A stretch of DNA of 8,980 bases, from NCBI GenBank assembly GCA_001796965.1, contig MGOA01000089.1, positions 1-8,980 on the forward strand, written 5' to 3'. The DNA comes from Chloroflexi bacterium RBG_16_64_43. GTDB taxonomy: Bacteria > Chloroflexota > Anaerolineae > Anaerolineales > RBG-16-64-43. The position numbers and the translations under genes are program-made. The notes under the pieces are model-generated. The model searched no databases. It was not told the DNA's origin and was given only the letters and a program-made list of their open reading frames with translations. Each line of letters begins with the position of its first letter. Position 1 is the stretch's first letter. Below, piece by piece: positions 1 through 6,645 of this stretch.

Positions 1-2
1 AC

Positions 3-1937
3 CCGCTCAACCACGGCAAGCTGTGCGCGCGCGGCCAGGCCGGGCTGCAGACGCTGTACCATCCGGATCGTCTGAGCGGCCCGCTGCTTCAATCCACGCG
101 CGGCTCGCGCGAGTTCTCCGCCATCGATTGGAATGAAGGCATTAACCGACTGTTCCAGGCTCTCGAAAAGGCTGGCCCCGGCGTGGCGGTGCTTGGGGGC
201 GCAACCATGTCGGACCACTTGTTCGACTTGTTCTCGAGGCTGCTGACCGCCGTCGACGCTCCGGCGCCGGTGATCTACGACCTGTACACGGAACTGGGTG
301 GTTACCGTATGCTGGCGCAAGCCATGGGACAAGTCTACGGGCGCGCAGCCCTGCCGGCCTACCGATTGTCGGAAGCCGATGTGGTCTTCTCATTCGGCGC
401 GGAGTTCCTGGGCACGTGGACCTCGGCCGTCCGCTATGGCGTGGAGTACGGCGCGTTCCGCAGCCAGCCTTACGGCAAGCGCGGCCAGTTGGTCCACTTC
501 GAACCGCGCCAGTCCTCGACGGCCGTCACGGCCGACAACTACGTTGCCATTGCGCCGGGCAGCGAGGGGGTTGCGGCTGGGGCTTTGTTGCGGCTCATCG
601 CCGACGGCAGCCTGGGTTTGCCAGGGCGCGCGGAAAGCGCACGCGGGCTTGCCCCCGCCCTGGATGTCGAGCAGGCCGCGCGCGAATGTGGGATTCCGCT
701 CGAGGCGCTTCAAGGTTGGGCGCGCCGCTTTGCCGACGCTGAACATGCCGTGGCGATCCCCGGCGGCGCGCTGGCCGGATCGTCCAACGGGTTGCAGGCG
801 GCGCGGGCTATCGAGGCGCTCAACGTGGTGTCGGGCAGTGCGCCGGCAGGTGTGAATACGACGCCTCCCGACCTGGGTTTGGCGCGCAAGTCGCTCAACA
901 GCTTTGCGGAGGTTCAATCGCTCATTGCCCGGATGCGCGCCGGCGAGGTCCAGGTGCTTTTAATTCACAGCACCAACCCGGTCTTTGAACTGCCCGAAGC
1001 CGCCGGGTTCCTCGAGGCGCTGGCCGAGGTGCCGCTGGTCGTCTCGTTTGGTGCGATGGTCGACGAGACGGCTGCCTGGTCCGATCTCATCCTGCCCGAT
1101 CGCTCGTATCTCGAATCATTCGGCTATGAGGTGGTTTCGCCCGATTTCGGGTCGCCGGTGGTATCGAGCCAACAGCCAGTTGTGACGCCGGTCTTCGATG
1201 CACGAGCCACGGGCGATGTCCTGCTGACCGTGGCGCGCGGTATCCCGGCTGCTGCGGCCGCCATGCCCTGGAACGATGAGGTCGATTACCTGAACCAAAT
1301 GGTCGCTGGGCTGCCGGCGGCAGCTTACCCGGCCTCGACAGCGGAAGAAAAGCGCGCGCGCTTCCAGCAGCACGGCGGGTGGTGGCAAGCACCTGCGGCG
1401 GGGGCACTCGCGCATAGCCCGCAGCCCTTTACCGTCACCGCGGAACTCGCAGCATTCGACGGCAGCGAGACCGACTACCCGTACTACCTGCACGTCTATC
1501 CTTCGATATTCCTTTCCGATGGGCGCGGTGCCGCCTTGCCGCTATTGCAGGGCGTGCCCGACCCGATGACCACCATCGCCTGGCAATCGTGGGTGGAGTT
1601 GCACCCCGCAGCCGCCGAGCGCCTGGAGATTCGCGACGGTGATCTGTTGCGCGTGACCTCGCCTCATGGCGAGATCGTGGCGGCGGCCTACGTCACCCCG
1701 GGCATCCGCCCGGATACCGTGGCCATCCCCGCCGGGCAGGGGCACCAGGATTTGGGACGCTTCGCCCGTGATCGCGGATCCAACGTGGTGCAGCTCCTGG
1801 GCGCGGACCTTACCGACGAGGGCGGAGGCTTGCGCTGGAACGGCGTGCGAGTGGCCCTGGCTCGTACGGGCAAGCGCATTGCCACGGCTTCACTGGAGAG
1901 CAAAGTGGGCGTCACGGAGGGGTTGGGCCATGAGTGA
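3..1937 (+). CDS. Molybdopterin-oxidoreductase-fold subunit, ActB1-like, 5' partial
   Basis: This is the large subunit of a membrane-linked complex of the alternative complex III / iron-sulfur molybdoenzyme type. The frame is open to the left window edge, so 644 residues are visible and the true start is missing. The visible part begins inside the N-terminal Fe-S motif: HGKLCARGQAG, with the last cluster Cys at bases 24-26, followed by LYHPDRLSGP. Next come ALPAYRLSEADVVFSFGAEFLGTW-type residues (about 351-419), an ADNYVAIAPGSEG stretch (about 531-572), DETAAWSDLILPDRSYLESFG (about 1060-1125), and a C-terminal molydop-binding domain with IPAGQGH and GRFARDRGSN (about 1720-1780). These resemble ActB1 of alternative complex III. 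I see no obvious Cys, Ser or Sec molybdenum ligand in the expected YDLYTELGG region, so cofactor binding is uncertain. Its stop overlaps the start of the Fe-S gene by 8 bases. A true catalytic CISM subunit is the main alternative. Confidence 0.88.
   Translation, partial: PLNHGKLCARGQAGLQTLYHPDRLSGPLLQSTRGSREFSAIDWNEGINRLFQALEKAGPGVAVLGGATMSDHLFDLFSRLLTAVDAPAPVIYDLYTELGGYRMLAQAMGQVYGRAALPAYRLSEADVVFSFGAEFLGTWTSAVRYGVEYGAFRSQPYGKRGQLVHFEPRQSSTAVTADNYVAIAPGSEGVAAGALLRLIADGSLGLPGRAESARGLAPALDVEQAARECGIPLEALQGWARRFADAEHAVAIPGGALAGSSNGLQAARAIEALNVVSGSAPAGVNTTPPDLGLARKSLNSFAEVQSLIARMRAGEVQVLLIHSTNPVFELPEAAGFLEALAEVPLVVSFGAMVDETAAWSDLILPDRSYLESFGYEVVSPDFGSPVVSSQQPVVTPVFDARATGDVLLTVARGIPAAAAAMPWNDEVDYLNQMVAGLPAAAYPASTAEEKRARFQQHGGWWQAPAAGALAHSPQPFTVTAELAAFDGSETDYPYYLHVYPSIFLSDGRGAALPLLQGVPDPMTTIAWQSWVELHPAAAERLEIRDGDLLRVTSPHGEIVAAAYVTPGIRPDTVAIPAGQGHQDLGRFARDRGSNVVQLLGADLTDEGGGLRWNGVRVALARTGKRIATASLESKVGVTEGLGHE
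1916..1920 (+). promoter_or_regulatory. Ribosome binding site of the Fe-S subunit gene
   Basis: GGAGG lies 9 bases before the ATG at 1930, inside the end of the preceding gene. It decides the start: the frame is open further upstream only because it shadows the molybdopterin-fold gene. Confidence 0.75.
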
Positions 1938-2706
1938 GTTGGAGACACGCCTCTTGGATCGAGGTCCGAGCGCCGCGGCGGCGCCCAAGACCGAGCTGCC
2001 GTCGCACAAATGGACGATGCTGATCGATCTCGACAAATGTACCGGGTGCAACGCCTGTGTTGTGGCGTGCCATGTCGAGAACAACGTGCCCATTCGCAGT
2101 GAGCGGGAAGTAATCCGCGGCCACGGCCAGCATTGGATCCGCATTGAGCGCTACTGGGAGGGGGAAGGCGAAGCGCAGCGAGCCACGTTCCTGCCCATGC
2201 TGTGCCAGCAATGCTCCAATGCGCCGTGCGAACCGGTCTGCCCGGTTTACGCTTCGGTGCACAGCGAGCGCGAAAACCTCAACCTGCAAGTCTACAACCG
2301 CTGCGTGGGGACCCGCTTCTGCGGCAACAACTGCCCCTACCGCGCGCGGCAGTTCAACTGGTTTGCGCCCCAGTTCGAAGGACCGATCACCGAGATGCTT
2401 AATCCGGATGTCACCGTGCGCAGCGGCGGGGTGATGGAGAAGTGCACCTTCTGCGTGCAGCGGATTCGCAGGGTGGAAGAAGACGCGCTGGTCGAGGGAC
2501 GCCCGCTGCGTGATGGCGAAATGGTGCCGGCCTGCGCACAGACCTGCCCCACGAGCGCCATCGTGTTCGGCGACCGCAGCGACCCCCAGAGCAAGGTGGC
2601 GCAGCGGTTGGGCGGGCAGCGTGAGTTCCAGGTGCTCGAACACCTGGGCACCGCACCCAACGTCTACTACCTCAAGGCGGGAGGGTCCGATGGCGGAGCA
2701 GGCTAG
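1930..2706 (+). CDS. Four-cluster ferredoxin-like Fe-S subunit (ActB2/PsrB-like)
   Basis: This 258-residue electron-transfer subunit would carry electrons between the membrane NrfD subunit and the haem partners. Four Cys groups are visible: C37/C40/C43/C47 (CTGCNACVVAC), C92/C95/C100/C104 (CQQCSNAPCEPVC), C125/C131/C135 (CVGTRFCGNNC), and a last group CTFC...CAQTC near residues 178-205. In the third group the usual second Cys is Thr128, which leaves three ligands and suggests a [3Fe-4S] cluster, as in ActB of alternative complex III. The start at 1930 is chosen because GGAGG lies at 1916-1920 and the reading frame upstream only shadows the previous gene. No signal peptide is visible. It overlaps the upstream gene by 8 bases and the NrfD gene by 17, so translation is probably coupled. 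In classical alternative complex III this region is fused to the preceding subunit; here it is a separate gene. Confidence 0.93.
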   Translation: MSELETRLLDRGPSAAAAPKTELPSHKWTMLIDLDKCTGCNACVVACHVENNVPIRSEREVIRGHGQHWIRIERYWEGEGEAQRATFLPMLCQQCSNAPCEPVCPVYASVHSERENLNLQVYNRCVGTRFCGNNCPYRARQFNWFAPQFEGPITEMLNPDVTVRSGGVMEKCTFCVQRIRRVEEDALVEGRPLRDGEMVPACAQTCPTSAIVFGDRSDPQSKVAQRLGGQREFQVLEHLGTAPNVYYLKAGGSDGGAG

Positions 2707-4150
2707 CCTCGAATCACCGGTCTGGAACCGGCCGTTGCCCGACGACCCGGAACTCGCCACACAGATGCGCGAGATCCGTGAGAAGCACCTGCTGCAGGAT
2801 GCGCGCCCTCCACGGGAACTGGCCGAGAAGGTACTGGGCCCGATGGCCCGTCTCGGTCGCGTATTCTGGCTGGCCTTCATCGTGCTTGGCGGCCTGACGG
2901 CCACCTGGCTGGTCACGTGGGCCTACCAGGCCTACCAGGGCATGGGCGTGACCGGTCTCAACCGCACCATCATGTGGGCGCCCTACATCGTCAACTTCGT
3001 CTACTTCATCGGCATCGGCCATGCCGGAACCTTCATTTCCGCGGCACTGCGTGTGCTCAAGTTCGAGTGGCGCGCACCGATCAGCCGCGCCGCCGAGAGC
3101 CTGACGGTGTTCGCCCTGCTCGTGGCGTTCACCATGCCCCTCATCCATATGGGCCGGGTGTGGAAGTTCTACTGGATGCTGCCCTTCCCCAACCAGCGCC
3201 AGTTGTGGCCGAACCCGCGCTCGCCGATTTTCTGGGACATGACCGCCATCTTCACCTACCTTACCTGCAGCATCCTGTTCATGTATTTGGGCCTCCTGCC
3301 GGATATCGCCATCGCCCGCGAGAAGGCCAGCGGCTGGCGCAAGCGGCTGTACACCGTGCTGGCCCTCGGCTGGCGAGGAACCGACCGCGAGTGGAAGCAC
3401 CTCGACACCACGCTCAACATCTTCAGTTACGGGATCATCCCGGTGATGTTCTCCGTGCACACCGTCGTGTCGTGGGATTTCGCCATGACCCTCCAGCCGG
3501 GATGGAACAGCACCATCTTCGGCCCGTACTTCGTGGTGGGCGCGCTGTACTCGGGTGTCGGTGCGGTCATCATCATCATGGCCATTCTGCGTAAGGCGTT
3601 GCACCTGGAGTACTTCCTGCGCGACGAGCATTTCAACGCGATGGGCAAATTCCTGCTCATCCTCTCCTTCACCTGGGTCTACTTCTACTTCAACGACTAC
3701 CTTCTGCCGTGGTATCACAAGGAGCCGATCCTGACGGTCATCTTCCGCCTGTTCTCGTCCGGCTGGGCCGCGCCCTTGTGGTTTACGATGCTCATCGCCA
3801 ACATCCTCGTTCCCTGGGCCACGCTCTGGTCGCGCAGGGTGCGATCGTCGATCCCGGCCCTCGTGGGCGTGGCTCTGCTCGTCCAGGTCGGTATGTACAT
3901 CGAACGCTACCTGATCGTGGCGGTGACTCTGGGCTACCCCGAGCTGCCATTCAACTGGGCGGTGTACGTCCCGCGCCTACCCGAGATCCTCATCACGCTG
4001 GGCGTGTTCGCTTTTGTAGCACTGGGCATCGCCGTGCTCAGCCGTCTGGTGCCGATCATCCCCATCTGGGAAGTGGTGGAGGGCCAGTTGCTGCAAGGCA
4101 CGCGGCGCATCGGTCGGGCCATCTTCCCCGCCAAGACCGAGGCCGACTAG
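2690..4150 (+). CDS. NrfD/PsrC-family integral membrane subunit, ActC-like
   Basis: This 486-residue polytopic membrane protein belongs to the NrfD (PsrC) family. It anchors Fe-S/molybdo-type subunits and exchanges electrons with the quinone pool. About ten hydrophobic helices can be placed, near residues 56-79, 97-120, 136-153, 181-203, 244-263, 279-299, 319-337, 358-380, 386-407 and 432-455. ActC-like stretches include GHAGTFISA (about 110-118), PLIHMGRVWKFYWMLPFPN (150-168), RSPIFWD (177-183), MTLQPGWNSTIFGPYF (266-281) and FNDYLLPWYHKEP (334-346). The first 50 residues are a charged tail that is probably cytoplasmic. The start at 2690 has GGAGG at 2680-2684 and overlaps the Fe-S gene by 17 bases. 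Only one NrfD paralogue is visible; alternative complex III usually also has ActF, which is absent downstream. Quinol oxidation is inferred from family and context. Confidence 0.93.
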   Translation: MAEQASLESPVWNRPLPDDPELATQMREIREKHLLQDARPPRELAEKVLGPMARLGRVFWLAFIVLGGLTATWLVTWAYQAYQGMGVTGLNRTIMWAPYIVNFVYFIGIGHAGTFISAALRVLKFEWRAPISRAAESLTVFALLVAFTMPLIHMGRVWKFYWMLPFPNQRQLWPNPRSPIFWDMTAIFTYLTCSILFMYLGLLPDIAIAREKASGWRKRLYTVLALGWRGTDREWKHLDTTLNIFSYGIIPVMFSVHTVVSWDFAMTLQPGWNSTIFGPYFVVGALYSGVGAVIIIMAILRKALHLEYFLRDEHFNAMGKFLLILSFTWVYFYFNDYLLPWYHKEPILTVIFRLFSSGWAAPLWFTMLIANILVPWATLWSRRVRSSIPALVGVALLVQVGMYIERYLIVAVTLGYPELPFNWAVYVPRLPEILITLGVFAFVALGIAVLSRLVPIIPIWEVVEGQLLQGTRRIGRAIFPAKTEAD

Positions 4151-4159
4151 GAGGCAGGC

Positions 4160-5188
4160 ATGGCCGACATCCAGCTTCTGGGTCTGTTCAACGAAGCGGC
4201 GTCCACAGCCGAGGTGATCGAGCGTCTGCGTCGCGCGGGTCTGGGCGATGAACAGGTGTCGGTCATCAGCAGTGTGCCCTATCGGTCGAGCATGCTGCGC
4301 CGGCCAGATATCACCAGCCGCATTGCGGCGGTCGCGGGCATCGGCGCCCTGGTCGGTGTACTGATCGGGCTGGCGATCACGTTCGGTACGTATCTGCTCA
4401 ATCCGCTCCCCGTGGGAGGCCAGCCGCAATTCCCGATCCCGCCCACCCTGATCGTGGTCTTCGAAGTGATGATGCTGGGAATGATGTGGTCAGCCTTCGG
4501 CGCGTTCATGTTCATCAACCGTATGCCGGTGTTCGGCCACCCGCCATTCAGCGAGGAGGTGGTCGACGGTTCGATTGGGGTGCTGGTGCAGGCCGAAGAG
4601 GGCCGTTCGGCCGGCATCGAGGGGCTGCTGCGTGAGGCGGGCGCCAGCGCGGTCAAGCGGTTCGATTCGTCGGCTCGCGCGAACACCAGAACGTGGGTCC
4701 AAGTGATGGGCGGAGCGGGAGCGGCGGTCACGCTGGCCCTCGTGCTGGTTCTGCTACTTGCCTACGAGGTGATCAAGATCCCATTCCCGACCAACATGGC
4801 CGACACGGTTTCCGTGGCGCACCTGCAGGGGCCGCGGTTGGCCGCGCCGGTCGAGGCCGTACCGGTCCAGGGCCCTGTCTTCATCGCCGGTCAGCCGGCC
4901 GTCGCTCAGGTCGTCTCATCTCCCTCCTCGATCCAGCGCGGGCAGGTCCTTTTTGGAATCAATTGCCTCATGTGCCACGGGGAAAAGGGGCAGGGCAACG
5001 GGCGATTGGCTACCTACTTCAACCCCAAACCGGCCGATCTCACGGGCGAGAAGGTGCGCGCCTTCGCCGACAGCGACATCTACCTGGTCATCTCGCTGGG
5101 CCGCGGGCAGATGCCCAGCCTGGCTGAGAATCTTTCTCCGGATTCGCGCTGGGATGTGATCAACTACGTGCGCAGCCTACAGAGATAA
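4160..5188 (+). CDS. ActD (DUF3341)-cytochrome c fusion protein
   Basis: This 342-residue protein joins two modules. Residues 1-165 match the ActD/DUF3341 pattern: LLGLFNEAASTAEVIERLRRAG at the start, a membrane helix near 56-80, GGQPQFPIPPTLIVVFE at 86-102, a second helix near 100-118, then RMPVFGHPPFSEEVVDG. A third helix (about 183-203) and a Pro/Val-rich linker lead to a mono-haem cytochrome c domain at about 255-342, with haem motif C269-x-x-C272-H273 and probable distal ligand Met318 in GRGQMPSL. With the ActD N-terminus in the cytoplasm, three helices would put the haem domain outside the membrane, as an electron-accepting cytochrome needs. The cytochrome part resembles ActE (NPKPADLTGEKVRAF, then WDVINYVRSLQ). 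GGAGG lies at 4150-4154, and the gene starts 9 bases after the NrfD stop. How common this fusion is among relatives cannot be judged here. Confidence 0.88.
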   Translation: MADIQLLGLFNEAASTAEVIERLRRAGLGDEQVSVISSVPYRSSMLRRPDITSRIAAVAGIGALVGVLIGLAITFGTYLLNPLPVGGQPQFPIPPTLIVVFEVMMLGMMWSAFGAFMFINRMPVFGHPPFSEEVVDGSIGVLVQAEEGRSAGIEGLLREAGASAVKRFDSSARANTRTWVQVMGGAGAAVTLALVLVLLLAYEVIKIPFPTNMADTVSVAHLQGPRLAAPVEAVPVQGPVFIAGQPAVAQVVSSPSSIQRGQVLFGINCLMCHGEKGQGNGRLATYFNPKPADLTGEKVRAFADSDIYLVISLGRGQMPSLAENLSPDSRWDVINYVRSLQR

Positions 5189-5226
5189 TGCGCATTGCGG
5201 CCCGGTGCGCGTTGCGCCCGGCGCCT

Positions 5227-5231
5227 GGAGG
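5227..5231 (+). promoter_or_regulatory. Ribosome binding site deciding the cytochrome c start
   Basis: GGAGG lies 5 bases before the ATG at 5237. Longer in-frame starts (for example TTG at 5195) lack such a site and would place 14 Arg-rich residues before the signal sequence. Confidence 0.75.
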
Positions 5232-5236
5232 ACCTC

Positions 5237-5671
5237 ATGCCACATCGGACGCTCATGACCCTGGCTGCGCTCGCCGGGCTGCTGGCTATGGTGGCCTGCG
5301 TTGCCAACCCGCAGCTACCCGCGCCCACTCCTATCCCCCCAGCGGCCGGTCCCCCGGCGACGCTCGATCCGCGCCTGAGCGTGTCCGCCAGACCAATCGC
5401 TTTCGGCGATGCAGGCGATGCGCGGGCCGGCGGCGATCTTTTCCAGCAGACGTGTAGTGCTTGCCATGGTCCAGAAGGCGTTGGCTTGACTGCCCCCTCG
5501 CTTAAGACGAGCACATTCGTCGCAGGCGCAAGCGACCAGGAGGTGTTTGACACGATTGCCAAGGGCCGCATCGAGAAGGGCATGCCCCCGTGGTCCAGCG
5601 GATATGGCGGTTTGCTGTCTGACGAGCAGATCCTCGCACTTGTGGCTTACGTGCGAGAGCTTCAGGAGTAG
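5237..5671 (+). CDS. Mono-haem cytochrome c, probable lipoprotein
   Basis: This 144-residue exported class I cytochrome c is the last gene of the respiratory operon. The N-terminus has a hydrophobic stretch (about 5-20) ending in LLAMVAC, so Cys21 could be a lipidated Cys; the -3 residue is Met rather than the usual Leu, so this is not certain. A Pro/Ala-rich linker (about 24-45) follows, then the haem motif C73-S-A-C76-H77-G and a probable distal Met116 in KGMPPWS, with the usual C-terminal helix (QILALVAYVRELQ). The ATG at 5237 is preferred over upstream TTG/ATG codons because GGAGG lies 5 bases before it (5227-5231) and it gives a normal signal sequence. It begins about 48 bases after the fusion gene. 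It likely takes electrons from the complex or passes them to an oxidase or soluble carrier; no oxidase gene is visible nearby. Confidence 0.9.
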   Translation: MPHRTLMTLAALAGLLAMVACVANPQLPAPTPIPPAAGPPATLDPRLSVSARPIAFGDAGDARAGGDLFQQTCSACHGPEGVGLTAPSLKTSTFVAGASDQEVFDTIAKGRIEKGMPPWSSGYGGLLSDEQILALVAYVRELQE

Positions 5672-5784
5672 CCGGATTGGGCGAGGCGGCCGCCAGGCGA
5701 GCGTCTCGCTCGGGCAGGCTGGGGCCGAATTCCCGCGCCGGACCGAGCCACTGGGAGGCCTCGCGTGTGGTCGAACAAGATGAA

Positions 5785-5816
5785 AAAGGCCCCCTCCTCA
5801 AACGGAGGGGGCCTTT
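5785..5816. terminator. Bidirectional rho-independent terminator between convergent operons
   Basis: A perfect 13-bp stem (5785-5797 with 5804-5816) surrounds the 6-base loop TCAAAC. Five A bases precede and overlap the left arm, so on the minus strand the hairpin is followed by five U; on the plus strand only three U follow. It lies 113 bases after the cytochrome c stop and 53 bases from the bactofilin stop, so it fits as a shared terminator, better formed for the minus-strand operon. Confidence 0.88.
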
Positions 5817-5869
5817 GACTTGTCATACCCTTAAGCCCGCAGCATCGCGAGGCTCAAGGCTCTTACAGA

Positions 5870-6274
5870 TCAGGATTCACCAGCCTCGCTTGGCGCCTCG
5901 GAATCATCCGCATCCTGCATCTGCACACGACCCTTGAGAAACCCGCCCTCCTCGGTGCTCAAGCTTCCGGTCGACACGTCGCCCCAGACTCGGCCGGTGC
6001 GGGTGATATGCACGCGTGAAGCAACGATGTTAGCCTGAATGGTGCCGGCGACCGAGACCGAGTGGGCGCGGATTTCCTCCGAAATGACCTTGGCCGTCTC
6101 GCCGACCACTAACAGCCCTTCCAGCAGGATCTTGCCCTCGAAGCTGCCCTCCAACCGAACACCGCCCTTGCCGGTAAGGGTCCCCTGCAGAGCGATGCCG
6201 GGCCCAAGAACCGTCTCGACCTTGGCTGCAGGGCGGATCGTGTCGGGCAGCTTGGGATTCTCTTTGCGCAACAT
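5870..6274 (-). CDS. Bactofilin (polymer-forming cytoskeletal protein)
   Basis: This 134-residue protein matches the bactofilin (DUF583) family, which forms filaments of right-handed beta-helices without nucleotide and works in cell shape, polarity or envelope scaffolding. The start of the core is typical: TVLGPGIALQGTLTGKGG, then VRLEGSFEGKI. Repeated short strands run through about residues 20-110, with hydrophobic residues spaced at beta-helix intervals (GLLVVGETAKVISEEI, SVSVAGTIQANIVA). The unstructured ends are a short Pro/Lys N-terminus and an acidic C-terminal tail (about 118-134, DADDSEAPSEAGES). No membrane segment is visible. The start at 6274 has GGAGG at 6279-6283 on the minus strand with 4-base spacing. 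It is the last gene of the minus-strand group, 62 bases after the MoaD-like gene, and ends next to the shared terminator. Confidence 0.93.
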   Translation of the reverse strand: MLRKENPKLPDTIRPAAKVETVLGPGIALQGTLTGKGGVRLEGSFEGKILLEGLLVVGETAKVISEEIRAHSVSVAGTIQANIVASRVHITRTGRVWGDVSTGSLSTEEGGFLKGRVQMQDADDSEAPSEAGES

Positions 6275-6287
6275 CTATCCTCCGCCA

Positions 6288-6303
6288 ACCCGCTCGTGCG
6301 GGT
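6288..6303 (-). other. Small hairpin just upstream of the bactofilin RBS
   Basis: ACCCGC and GCGGGT form a 6-bp stem with a 4-base loop in the spacer between the MoaD-like and bactofilin genes, 4 bases from the Shine-Dalgarno sequence. There is no U tract, so it is not a standard terminator. It could affect mRNA processing or translation, or be chance in GC-rich DNA. Confidence 0.35.
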
Positions 6304-6336
6304 CGTCGATGTATCGCATGATGGATGATGCCTGCC

Positions 6337-6612
6337 TCAGCCGCCGCCGATGGCCAGAAACAGATCGAGCACATCCGAGTTGTGGATCAGCGGCGGCGCG
6401 CCTTTCTCCCCCCGCCACTGGGAGCCGTTGATCGTCACGACCAGATGTTCGGCGGGCCTTCCCCCCTCGGCCACCAACGATGGGCCGAGCTTTGGGTGGA
6501 GGCGGACGATCTGTGCAAGCACTTCAGCCAGCGGCGTCGGCTGGCGGAGGTCGAGGGTCAACGAGCGCGACCCGGCCTGCAGGCGAAGTAAGGAATACAA
6601 GCGGATGACCAT
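6337..6612 (-). CDS. MoaD/ThiS-family beta-grasp sulfur-carrier-like protein
   Basis: This 91-residue protein has the size and pattern of MoaD/ThiS ubiquitin-like sulfur carriers. It opens with MVIRLYSLLRLQAG and a beta-strand pair, has a helix near 27-41 (PLAEVLAQIVRLHPKLG), then VTINGSQW around 59-66, and ends HNSDVLDLFLAIGGG. A terminal Gly-Gly is the site that is adenylated and thiocarboxylated in this family; here three Gly are present. Family members serve in molybdopterin synthesis, thiamine synthesis or other sulfur transfer; which one cannot be told. The respiratory operon encodes a molybdopterin-fold protein, but the genes are convergent and no MoaE, MoeB or ThiF gene is visible, so a link is only a guess. 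The start at 6612 has a weak close GAGG a few bases upstream. The gene lies 33 bases after degV, probably co-transcribed. Confidence 0.82.
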   Translation of the reverse strand: MVIRLYSLLRLQAGSRSLTLDLRQPTPLAEVLAQIVRLHPKLGPSLVAEGGRPAEHLVVTINGSQWRGEKGAPPLIHNSDVLDLFLAIGGG

Positions 6613-6645
6613 GACCTCAGAAGGCTCGAGACGCGGGCCGGCGAC

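Noticed and set aside
1912..2916. Minus-strand ORF of 334 codons opposite the Fe-S gene
   Set aside because: The plus strand encodes four correctly ordered Cys cluster motifs here; the reverse frame is open only because of codon bias.
2714..3718. Minus-strand ORF of 334 codons opposite the NrfD gene
   Set aside because: It is a charged, His/Glu/Gly-rich shadow of a membrane protein gene on the plus strand.
5672..5784. CGAGCG-TCT-CGCTCG hairpin after the cytochrome c gene as terminator
   Set aside because: The stem is only 6 bp and no U tract follows; the 13-bp hairpin just downstream is a far better terminator.
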